Shown in pieces: positions 1 through 7,276 of a stretch of 64,000 nt of DNA; the stretch's first letter is position 1; every line of letters begins with the position of its first letter. The DNA comes from Thermogemmatispora tikiterensis (GTDB lineage Bacteria > Chloroflexota > Ktedonobacteria > Ktedonobacterales > Ktedonobacteraceae): the NCBI RefSeq assembly GCF_003268475.1, contig NZ_MCIF01000002.1, positions 1,842,259-1,906,258 of the forward strand, written 5' to 3'. The position numbers were made by a program, and so were the translations under genes. The notes beneath the pieces were generated by a model that worked only from the letters and a program-made list of their open reading frames with translations, ran no database searches and had not been told where the DNA came from.

Positions 1-37
1 CCCACTCTACGCCGCCCACGAGCAGCGACACCTGCTC

Positions 38-669
38 CTTTCAGTATCCTCGTGTGGATCGTCCCCTCTGCAACCATGCCTCGCGCCACACCTCTTCCGG
101 CAAAATCCAAAACCTTTCAGTATCCTCGTGCGGATCGTCCCCTCTGCAACTTGACCAGAGTGGCTGGCACCTGGTAGAGCTGGATCAATCTTTCAGTATC
201 CTCGTGCGGATCGTCCCCTCTGCAACGAGCCGCTCCCTCGGCCCGGCTCACTCTTTCCGGCGACTTTCAGTATCCTCGTGCGGATCGTCCCCTCTGCAAC
301 TCATCTGACGCTTCTTGCGCGAGAGCCGAGACGTTCTTTCAGTATCCTCGTGCGGATCGTCCCCTCTGCAACGGAGTTGGCTGACCACTCCGCATGTGAG
401 GGCGGCGCCTTTCAGTATCCTCGTGCGGATCGTCCCCTCTGCAACAGACCCTCAACCGCCACAACGTTGTGGCAAGCGTCAACACTTTCAGTATCCTCGT
501 GCGGATCGTCCCCTCTGCAACGCTACCTTACAGCAGCAAGCCGAGGTGATTCGAGCCTTTCAGTATCCTCGTGCGGATCGTCCCCTCTGCAACCAAATCA
601 CCAGATGGCACGGATTCGAGAACGTCTGGCCACTTTCAGTATCCTCGTGCGGATCGTCCCCTCTGCAAC
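38..669 (-). CRISPR. CRISPR array, 9 repeats of 37 bp (continues left of the window)
   Basis: Nine 37-bp repeats start at 38, 114, 190, 264, 336, 409, 485, 557 and 633, separated by eight spacers of 35-39 bp; bases 1-37 look like another spacer, so the array extends to the left. Repeats 2-9 are identical. Repeat 1 has a single C-to-T change in its middle (CGTGTGG for CGTGCGG). Read on the minus strand the repeat begins GTTGCAGAGG and ends ATACTGAAAG; the last eight bases resemble the 5' handle (ATTGAAAG/C type) of type I and III crRNAs. With the degenerate repeat at the left, this suggests minus-strand transcription from a leader at the right. No cas genes are in the window, so the subtype is open. 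Confidence 0.97.
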
Positions 670-794
670 CGTGCCCGACGTAAGTGGCCCCGGGATACTT
701 CTTCCATAGTCTATAACGATCGAGGCCCCATTTTTTCTCTCTGAGAGCCTTGTTTTTTCCCGCTCCCCCTCGCAAAAATCTATCGGATCACGAC

Positions 795-845
795 CTTTCT
801 CGAAACTCGTTTTTTGCAACGTCCAAGGGGCGAGTTTCGAGAAAG
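795..845. repeat. 15-bp perfect inverted repeat in the CRISPR leader
   Basis: CTTTCTCGAAACTCG at 795-809 is exactly complementary to CGAGTTTCGAGAAAG at 831-845, with a 21-base loop. A related half-site, GAGTTTCGAAAG, recurs at 940-951. This could be a stable RNA hairpin or paired binding sites for a dimeric protein such as a transcription or integration factor. It does not look like an intrinsic terminator because no T-run follows on either side. Confidence 0.8.
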
Positions 846-896
846 CATCAGCACAGACTATCATATTTTACAGGTAATACATGCGGCCAACCAGCC

Positions 897-923
897 AAAT
901 GCGGTCAGAATCTGACCGCATTT
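897..923. promoter_or_regulatory. 27-bp perfect palindrome, operator-like
   Basis: Arms AAATGCGGTCAGA (897-909) and TCTGACCGCATTT (911-923) are perfect complements around one central base. A one-base centre cannot form an RNA hairpin loop, so a dimeric DNA-binding protein is the natural reading. It lies between the CRISPR array and murJ, about 230 bp from the nearest repeat. Confidence 0.75.
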
Positions 924-1134
924 CTGGCGGGACCGAGGAGAGTTTCGAAAGAGGCTCTCAAAAGGGCTTCATCAGAGGGGGATCGGGTTCCGCTCCTTTC
1001 TTTTCCCATGCCGACCGGAAGACGACCCTGGAGGGTCTGGTCGGTCGCTTCGCAGCAGCCAGGGAAAAGCACACAGCACCGCAGAGGTAGCTCATCACTA
1101 CCACCAGAGCAAAACACAGGGAAGGGAACATCAA

Positions 1135-1160
1135 AGAAAAGAAAAGAAAAGAAAAGAAAG
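1135..1160. repeat. (GAAAA)n microsatellite
   Basis: About five GAAAA units run in tandem downstream of murJ. On the murJ strand this reads as TTTTC repeats, a pyrimidine tract that could slow polymerase, but there is no hairpin next to it to make a terminator. I see no gene between 930 and 1273. Confidence 0.7.
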
Positions 1161-1273
1161 GAGAACAGTCAGGAGGAGAGAAGCACCAGCAAGCGAGAAA
1201 AAGGGAGCCGTCCCGCCGTAAAATCAGCCAGCTCACCCGACAACAAGCACGGCTCCCACCAGCGGCGCCGGCC

Positions 1274-2782
1274 TCAGCATCCCACTCCCTGGACCTGCCG
1301 GCGCTGGCGCTGGCGCAGCCGCCACCACAGCACCAGACAGAGCAGCAGGGCCTCCGCCGAGGCCGAGCCAGACAAACTCAGCGACACCGCCAGAATCTGC
1401 CGCTCGCCGGATAGCCAGACGAAGAGTCCCACCATCAGCGCCACCCGCGTCAGCAGCGCAAAGACATTCGTCAAGAGCGGCGTCCGCGCATCCTTCAGCG
1501 CATAAAAACTGCGCGCCACCACATCGCCGACACACACCCCTGGCAAACCCACCACATAGCCGAACAGAGCCAGATTGGTCAACCAGGCCGAATGATCATC
1601 AAAGGCCCCGTGGCGGAAGAGCAGATCGATCACCAACAGCCCCAACCCGGCCAGGGCCAGCGCCGACAAGACACTCAGCACCAGCGACGACCCGATCACC
1701 TGCACAAACAAGCGGCGCAAGCGCGCATAGCGGCCCTCCAGCTCCAGGCGCGCCATGCGTGGCAGCGCCGCCTGCCCGATGGCCTGAGCGATCAACGACA
1801 CCGGCAAATAAAACAACATATAGGCATTATGCAAGGCCGCCAGGCTGGCCAGGTCCGGCAGAAAGGAGGTTACCGTCGTCTCCAGAATCGAACTCACATA
1901 CGCCACCGCCACCGCCAGCATGCTCGGAATAAAGAGCGCCATCACCTCGCGCAAGCCCGGATAGCGCAGATTCCAGGCGAAGACATAGCGGGCCCCCTGC
2001 TGCCAGAGGGCCGGCAACTGGACCACAATCTGCAGAGCCGCAGCCAACAACACCCCCAGCGTCGGCCCATAAATCCCCACCCCTGGCACCACCAGCGCCA
2101 CCACCAGGCCCGCAATCAAGCCCACATTATAGATCGCCGTCGCCAGCGCCGGCAGCAAAAACTGCTCGCGGCTACTCAAAATCGCCGTCACAATCGTCCC
2201 CAGGCCCAGCAACAGCGGCTGTAGCAACATAATGCGCGTCAGGCGGATCGTCAACTCCTGCACCGCTGGCGGATAGCCCGGCACCAAAACATGAACCACG
2301 AACGCCGGCGTCAGAAGGCAACCCAGCAGGAGCAGCATCGTCAGGGCCACCAGCAGCACATTAAAGACCAGGCTGGCCAGATACCAGGCCTCGCGCTGAT
2401 CGCCGCGGCGCTGATAGGAGACAAAGACCGGAATAAAAGCCTGCGTCAGCGCTCCCCCGGCCACCAGATTGAAGAGCGTATCGGGCAGGCGGTAAGCAGC
2501 ATAATAGGCATTGGCCTCCGGCCCCGTCCCAAAGAGGGCATTAAAGAGGGCCTGGCGCACCACCCCCAACCCCTTAGAGGCCAGAATTCCCAGCATCAAC
2601 AAAAGTGCCGCCTCCACCACTGAGAAGCGGCGTAAAGTCACTCCCCGGCCCGGGCGCAAGCGAGCCAGGCTGATCGGCAAGCGCAGCCCTGCCAGCGACC
2701 AGCCGGAGCCAGTCGCCTGCTCCTCCAGCTCATCAGGGGCCTCAAGCCGGGCGGCTTCCGTCGTCACCGGCGTCTCGCTCAC
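1274..2782 (-). CDS. murJ: lipid II flippase MurJ (MviN family)
   Basis: 502-residue polytopic membrane protein of the MurJ/MviN branch of the MOP superfamily, which flips lipid II across the cytoplasmic membrane for peptidoglycan synthesis. After a soluble N-terminal 50 residues there are about 13-14 hydrophobic segments. The family signature is clear near residues 65-110 (SKGLGVVRQ, then NAYYAAYRLPDTLFNLVAGGA), and ARSFYALKDARTP lies near residue 425. Length is normal. The start taken is GTG with only a weak GGGAT ahead of it. A perfect AAGGAGG lies further upstream (2835-2841) without an ATG, GTG or TTG at normal spacing, so the N-terminus is uncertain. No operon partner is seen. Confidence 0.95.
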   Translation of the reverse strand: MSETPVTTEAARLEAPDELEEQATGSGWSLAGLRLPISLARLRPGRGVTLRRFSVVEAALLLMLGILASKGLGVVRQALFNALFGTGPEANAYYAAYRLPDTLFNLVAGGALTQAFIPVFVSYQRRGDQREAWYLASLVFNVLLVALTMLLLLGCLLTPAFVVHVLVPGYPPAVQELTIRLTRIMLLQPLLLGLGTIVTAILSSREQFLLPALATAIYNVGLIAGLVVALVVPGVGIYGPTLGVLLAAALQIVVQLPALWQQGARYVFAWNLRYPGLREVMALFIPSMLAVAVAYVSSILETTVTSFLPDLASLAALHNAYMLFYLPVSLIAQAIGQAALPRMARLELEGRYARLRRLFVQVIGSSLVLSVLSALALAGLGLLVIDLLFRHGAFDDHSAWLTNLALFGYVVGLPGVCVGDVVARSFYALKDARTPLLTNVFALLTRVALMVGLFVWLSGERQILAVSLSLSGSASAEALLLCLVLWWRLRQRQRRQVQGVGC

Positions 2783-3047
2783 CGCAATCCCAGTCGTCGG
2801 ATCAACCAGGCGTGGTGCTCTCTGAGAAATAGGAGCCTCCTTCTCGACAGTTGTTGCATGGCGTGCTCGTCGCCTCAGCTCTCGTGTACAGAGGAGATTA
2901 TACCAGTCCTGCGCCCCGGCAGATACCGCTCCCTCAAAAAAGTACTCCCGGCCAGTCCCAGGCCGTTCAGCCCGGCGCGCGGCTTCCCATCCACCATGCC
3001 GTCTGGCCCTCTCTTCTCAAGCGCGCCCGCCAGCCGCCTGCAGGCAT
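2783..3047. other. intergenic region upstream of murJ
   Basis: With the terminator to its right this makes a gap of about 430 bp without a convincing gene. It contains the isolated ribosome-binding sequence AAGGAGG (minus strand, 2835-2841) and AGGAG/CTCCT symmetry around it. No strong sigma70 promoter was recognised. Short ORFs here show no protein-like composition. Confidence 0.5.
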
Positions 3048-3082
3048 CAAAAAAGGCTGTCCGTAGGAGAACGGCCAGCCTC
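3048..3082 (-). terminator. intrinsic terminator of the KGG gene
   Basis: On the minus strand AGGCTGGCCGT pairs with ACGGACAGCCT around a short TCTCCT loop (one bulge) and is followed by a run of six T. It lies about 130 bp past the stop codon of the KGG-repeat gene. Confidence 0.8.
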
Positions 3083-3209
3083 TGTAGCGTTACCTGAGTA
3101 GAAACAACCAGCGTTAGCAACCAAGGAACAGTTTGAAGTACAATCACAGGCCGCCTCGTGCGGCGTCAGCAATGCGGCGCACGAGGCAAGAGCGCAGAAA
3201 CGCCCGCGC

Positions 3210-3416
3210 CTAAGCCTGGGCCTGGGTCTGGGCGTTCTTCGGGCGCCGTCGGCTGATCGAGCCACCCTTGCGACCGGCAGCCTGGGCCTCCTCGCTGGTC
3301 CACTTGTGGGCCGTGCCCAGCGCATGGGCCGCCTTGCCGCCCTTGCTGGCAATCTCACGCTTCTTCTCCGGGCTCATGGATGCGAAACCGCGACCACGAC
3401 CTTTCTGATTTTGCAT
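3210..3416 (-). CDS. KGG-motif stress-induced protein
   Basis: 68-residue, very hydrophilic, Lys/Arg/Gly-rich protein. It carries two copies of the KGG stress motif: SPEKKREIASKGGKAAH (residues 15-31) and SEEAQAAGRKGGSIS (residues 41-55). This is the 'stress-induced bacterial acidophilic repeat' family, which includes B. subtilis GsiB and E. coli YciG. Members are intrinsically disordered, hydrophilin-like and usually induced by general stress; the exact role is not settled. A good GAAGGAGAG ribosome site lies 6-9 bases before the ATG. The gene is monocistronic with its own terminator. A 7-bp inverted repeat in its 5' region may be regulatory. Confidence 0.93.
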   Translation of the reverse strand: MQNQKGRGRGFASMSPEKKREIASKGGKAAHALGTAHKWTSEEAQAAGRKGGSISRRRPKNAQTQAQA

Positions 3417-3866
3417 GCTGTGCTCTCCTTCTTCTTCTTCGTCTTCTGCGTTTCAACTGGGTGAAACGTGGCTATTGAAGTGACGCAAACGCAGACCACA
3501 GCGAACCCGCTGCAGCTGTCTTGCTTGCTTCCTGCCTTGCAGCAGTCGGGGTGCATTCCCTACTGTTAGGATAACAGGCACATGGGGAGAAGAACAAGTC
3601 AACAATACGCCCCTACCAAAAAGTTTCAGCTTTCTTTAAGGTTAGCCAGAGCGTATCAGCTGACAGCGAGGCGGAGAGCACAGTCAGTCGGTCGGTCAGG
3701 CCCCTCTTTCCTGACCCTGGTGGGCCGGGGCCGCTAGCGGGAGGAGGCCAGCAGCAATCTGCAGCCTGCCGCGCGGAGGCTATCGACCTGAGCAAGCAGC
3801 AAGCAGCGACAGAGGAGAGCCACCGGGCCGGAGGGCTGACCTGGCAAAGCCACCTGGGCCACGGGC
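3417..3866. other. intergenic region upstream of the KGG gene
   Basis: 450 bp without a credible gene. It holds a pyrimidine tract (cttcttcttcttcgtcttc) next to the ribosome site of the KGG gene and, at 3449-3468, a CGTTTCA/TGAAACG inverted repeat with a 6-base loop. That repeat would lie in the 5' leader or core promoter of the KGG gene and is operator-like. No near-consensus sigma70 promoter was found, so an alternative sigma factor is possible for a stress gene. Confidence 0.45.
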
Positions 3867-4268
3867 CTAGCGCTCCGAAGGGCTATGGCGCTGCGTCAGA
3901 TCGCGAATCAGCCTGACCATATCATCGATGGCAAAAGGCTTCTCCAGAAGCGTCACCTGCAAGCCCTGCAACTCCGCATCTTCCGGCTCGGTCAGCGTAG
4001 CCGCGGTCGTCAAAATAATGGGGAGCGAGCGATACTGTGGGAGGCGGCGAACCTGTTGGATCACCTCAATCCCAGAGACCAGCCCGGGCAAGAGCCAATC
4101 AACGATCAGGAGATCGGGCGAGGGGGCCTGATGCTGCGCGGCACCCTGGAGCGCGTTCAGGCATTCCTCAGCAGTAGGGTAGATTGTTACACTGTAGCCC
4201 TCGTCCTGCAGGACGAGCTGTAACATCTCCTGAATGGCGGAGTCATCTTCTAGCAGGCTGATATGCAT
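3867..4268 (-). CDS. single-domain response regulator (CheY-like)
   Basis: 133 residues consisting only of a receiver domain. The acidic pair D8/D9, the phospho-acceptor D57 (in LLIVDWLLPG), T87/T88 and the conserved K110 (LLEKPF) are all present, so it should be phosphorylatable. There is no output domain; it presumably acts by protein contact or as a phosphate shuttle. It lies 145 bp downstream of the GAF histidine kinase on the same strand, and the kinase is the obvious phosphodonor. The ATG has only a short-spaced GAGG before it. Confidence 0.93.
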   Translation of the reverse strand: MHISLLEDDSAIQEMLQLVLQDEGYSVTIYPTAEECLNALQGAAQHQAPSPDLLIVDWLLPGLVSGIEVIQQVRRLPQYRSLPIILTTAATLTEPEDAELQGLQVTLLEKPFAIDDMVRLIRDLTQRHSPSER

Positions 4269-4413
4269 GGCCTCGTCCCTACCTTGTTGAGTCTCACTAT
4301 CATTCCAGCCAAACTATAGCAAACTGGACTATATTTCGCAAGTAGGGCCGGGCCGCTGCCAACCTGGCCGGGCACCAGCAGGGCACAGCGCGACGGACCG
4401 GCGGCGGGGTGAG

Positions 4414-5808
4414 CTAGCGCGCGCGGCCAGCCGTGGCCTCCGGCAGGGCTGTCGCCAGCGGCAGCGTAAAGGTCACGCGCGTCCCCTCGCCGGCGCGACT
4501 GCGCAACTGGATGCGTCCGCCCATCGCCTCAACCAGCCGGCGCGTAATATAGAGGCCCAGACCCACCCCCGGCACGCACTCGTTGCCCGGCTGCTCCAAC
4601 CGGCTAAAAGGACGGAAGAGGCGCGACTGCTGCTCCGGCGAGATGCCAATCCCCTGATCACAGACGCTGATCACCATCATCGCGCTTCCCGCCGCCACGG
4701 CTCGCTCGCGCCGCGCCGCCTGGAGGCCGGCCTCGATGGTGATCATTCCGCCGGCGGGCGAGTATTTCACTGCATTTTCCAGCAGATTCGTCAGCACCTG
4801 CTGCACGCGGTCGGCGTCGGCCCAGACCAGAGGAAGCTGCTCAGCAAAGCGGCAGCGGAAAGCATACTTGCCTGGTGTTTCGCGCTCGACGCGCTGGCGG
4901 ATCAGCTCCACAGCGCGGCGGCAGAGCCTGGCAATATCCAGCGGGGCACAGCGCAGATCGAGATGATTGGCATGGATGCGCGAGACATCGAGCAGGTCGC
5001 CGGCCAGGGCCTCCAAATGATTGACCTGCTCCATAATCACATCGAGGTAATGGCGCTGCAGTTCCTCGGTCAGCCCGTCGCTGCTCCTGCGTCCCTGAGC
5101 GGAGGGGCCGTACGCCTGCAGCAGGCTGGCATAGCCCTTAATGGCCGTCAGCGGCGTACGCAGCTCATGGCTGACCATCGAGATAAACTCATACTTCAAC
5201 TGATCCAGCTCCGACGGCCAGTAAAGCGCACGGCGCTCCCCAGCGCTGGCGGCGGCGCCGTTCCCTCGGGGGGCCAGCATCAGCTGCAGTGTCGGCCCGC
5301 AGCGCTGCTGTTGCCCGGGAGCAGGAGCGCAGGCGGCCTGTGAGAGCAGGCGTAACTGCTGTTCCAGCGCGCGCGCCAGCCGGGAGAGCACTGCCGCCAG
5401 TAGCTGGCTCTCGCCGGCGGCGAAGGCCGAGCGTCGTTCATCGAAGAGGAGCAGCGTCCCCAGGGCGCCCGCCGGGCGCTCCAGCGGAGCCGCCGCCAGA
5501 CTGCCGATGGCCGTCCGACAGCGCAGGGCCGGCTCGGCCTCGCAGCAATGCACGCGCCCGCTCTGAACGGCGATATCGAGCAGCGCGCGCACCTGCTCAT
5601 ACTGCAGCAGCGTCCGCAGGCTCTCCTGACTGCACCCATAGCAGCCGACATAGCCAGCAGAGGCAGGGACAAAGACATCGAGCAGAGGATGACGAACCGT
5701 CTCATCGGGACACCCGAGCAGCAGGCCCGCCGCCTGACAGTCGACCAGCTCGCGCGCTTGGCGAGCCAGCCGCCAGGCCAGCGTCTGTAAGTCTCCCTCG
5801 GCTGTCAT
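4414..5808 (-). CDS. GAF-domain sensor histidine kinase
   Basis: 464 residues without membrane segments, so a soluble sensor. The N-terminal 155 residues form a GAF-like domain with several cysteines (GYVGCYGCS, VHCCE, LRCRT), which could bind a metal or haem or sense redox state; that is inference. A HisKA domain follows with H214 in FISMVSHELRTPLTAIKGYA, then a HATPase_c domain: N-box ADRVQQVLTNLLENAVKYS, G1 box CDQGIGIS, F box LFRPFSRLEQ, G2 box GVGLGLYITRRL. The ATG has AAGG five bases upstream. Downstream on the same strand is the single-domain response regulator. Confidence 0.95.
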   Translation of the reverse strand: MTAEGDLQTLAWRLARQARELVDCQAAGLLLGCPDETVRHPLLDVFVPASAGYVGCYGCSQESLRTLLQYEQVRALLDIAVQSGRVHCCEAEPALRCRTAIGSLAAAPLERPAGALGTLLLFDERRSAFAAGESQLLAAVLSRLARALEQQLRLLSQAACAPAPGQQQRCGPTLQLMLAPRGNGAAASAGERRALYWPSELDQLKYEFISMVSHELRTPLTAIKGYASLLQAYGPSAQGRRSSDGLTEELQRHYLDVIMEQVNHLEALAGDLLDVSRIHANHLDLRCAPLDIARLCRRAVELIRQRVERETPGKYAFRCRFAEQLPLVWADADRVQQVLTNLLENAVKYSPAGGMITIEAGLQAARRERAVAAGSAMMVISVCDQGIGISPEQQSRLFRPFSRLEQPGNECVPGVGLGLYITRRLVEAMGGRIQLRSRAGEGTRVTFTLPLATALPEATAGRAR

Positions 5809-6029
5809 GCTACCTTCCCTCCCGCTTCACCACATGACTCCCAGGGTTTCCTTTTTAGTATATGTTCCCTCACAACAAGCGGGGCGCCCGTGGTGCGTCA
5901 GACACAGCCCCGGCCCGCTGGGTGAGCGGCAGCGGCGCAGGGCAAGGAGAGAAGGAGGGCCGGCAGACAAGCAAGGCAGTCCGAACCAGGAGAGGAGGTT
6001 GACAGCCCTAAGCCTTTGCCTGGTCCCGG

Positions 6030-6812
6030 CTAGCTGATCATATCCTCGGTGAACCAGATCCAGCCGTTGGGGGCCACGTAGACGCCGATCCCGATCTGGT
6101 GCAGGGTCGTACTGAAGAGGTGGATATGGTGCCAGCCCGTGGCTGGCTCGTTGGCCATACTGGCCTGGATATTGTAGGCGCCGCCCCAGGGCGTTGGATA
6201 GGGGCCAGCCAGACCGATATTCTCGCCGCAGTCGCTGAAAGTGAAGCCCTCGTTAGCGATGCGCGTGCACTGCGGCAGTCCATCGGGACAGGTATGGCTA
6301 AAGCCGCAGTGATACATATTCCAGCTATGCAGGCGCGCCCCACCCGAGAGAGTCGTATTCCAGACAAAAGGAGGCAGGCCGCAGGCGGCGCGATCCTGAT
6401 TGATCTGCTGAAAGAGCTTCTGCGTGAGCATGATCTCCTCGGAGGTGAGAGCTGGCGGCTGGCCATAGGGAGCGCTACCCTTACCGGTGGTGGCGATCGC
6501 GCTGGCGCTGGGTGCTGCGCCGCTCGTTGCCGGGGCTGTCGCGCCGCAGACATGGGAGGTACTGCTGACGCTGTGCGCCGTAGGGGTTGGTGTTGGTGTC
6601 GGCGTGCTGCGCTGACTGGGGATAACGATACTGGTGGGCCTGGGGTGCTGCTCCAGATTGCCCACGGCGTCGCTCATGGTCCGTGTCCCCGGTGCTATCC
6701 CCTGTTGCTGGCCGCCCGACCCGCTGCCGTTGCCGCAGGCCACACAGAAGGCCAGGAGACAGAGGGCCATCATGAGGCTTGCGCGACCGTTCCGATTCAG
6801 GCTCAAGCTCAT
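6030..6812 (-). CDS. CAP/SCP-domain lipoprotein
   Basis: 260 residues from the ATG at 6812, chosen because it has AAAGGAG upstream and opens a signal peptide (RNGRASLMMALCLLAFCVAC). The cysteine near residue 28 is a likely lipidation site, though the lipobox CVAC is not ideal. A low-complexity linker rich in Thr, Pro, Ser and Ala, with a TPTPTPTPT run, spans about residues 40-110. The CAP (PF00188) domain follows: INQDRAACGLPPFVWN, then ARLHSWNMYHCGFSHTCP, CGENIG and GWHHIHLFSTTLHQIGIGVY. CAP proteins are extracellular; bacterial functions are mostly unknown. It should be anchored outside the membrane. The open frame continues upstream, but that part is not protein-like. Confidence 0.9.
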   Translation of the reverse strand: MSLSLNRNGRASLMMALCLLAFCVACGNGSGSGGQQQGIAPGTRTMSDAVGNLEQHPRPTSIVIPSQRSTPTPTPTPTAHSVSSTSHVCGATAPATSGAAPSASAIATTGKGSAPYGQPPALTSEEIMLTQKLFQQINQDRAACGLPPFVWNTTLSGGARLHSWNMYHCGFSHTCPDGLPQCTRIANEGFTFSDCGENIGLAGPYPTPWGGAYNIQASMANEPATGWHHIHLFSTTLHQIGIGVYVAPNGWIWFTEDMIS

Positions 6813-7276
6813 CGCGCTCGCTCCGCTCCTTTCTCTGCCGTGTACGTTGATCTTTCCACACTTGCCTGCTTTGCTGATTGACAGAGAACAGTGTAGCACG
6901 GTGAGCAGCAGTCGAGCAGCAGAGCAGGTGAGCAGTGGTACTTTCGGGCGAGAGCCAGGGGCAAATAACGAGCCAGCGTTATGGAAAGGAATTGCAGCAA
7001 TCAGGAGAAGGAAAGCCCCGACGCCGGAAGCGTGGCGCGGGGTCATAACCAGGCAGCCGCTCGGAGCGACCTGGTCCGGCACACTGCCCTGTCGCGACTG
7101 GTGCGCTCTGGGCGGCAGCAGTGCCGGGCCGGAGCAGAGAGCGATGGTCTTCTGGCCTGGCCCGCCAGCGATCTCCAGCCAGCGGCCAGGGAGAGACGGC
7201 CTGGCTGGCAGCAGGAAGGAGGTCGTTTCTCTCCCTGGCAGGTCTTCCAGCGGCAGGTCTCCCGCCGCTAGCTGCC
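6813..7276. other. intergenic region between the CAP and S9 genes
   Basis: 464 bp between two minus-strand genes. Several open frames cross it, including a long one antisense to the S9 gene, but none looks like a protein. No clear promoter or terminator was recognised. Confidence 0.4.

Larger units (their letters stand above)
670..930 (-). promoter_or_regulatory. putative CRISPR leader
   Basis: Non-coding stretch directly after the last intact repeat. It is richer in A/T runs than its surroundings, with several T-runs and the sequence tcatattttaca near 860-872. On the minus strand a possible -10 TATGAT lies at about 860-865, but its -35 (TTGGCC at 19 bp spacing) is weak. The assignment rests on the inferred array orientation. 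Two strong inverted repeats inside it are listed separately. Confidence 0.5.

Noticed and set aside
278..709. Open frames through the CRISPR array with repeated FSILVRIVPSAT peptides
   Set aside because: The repetition is only the translation of CRISPR repeats; 37-bp repeats with variable spacers are not coding.
750..1505. 251-codon plus-strand frame between the array and murJ
   Set aside because: Lys/Arg/Ser-rich translation of simple-sequence DNA and the antisense end of murJ.
3613..3795. 60-codon minus-strand frame upstream of the KGG gene
   Set aside because: No ribosome site and a Ser/Ala/Pro-rich random composition.
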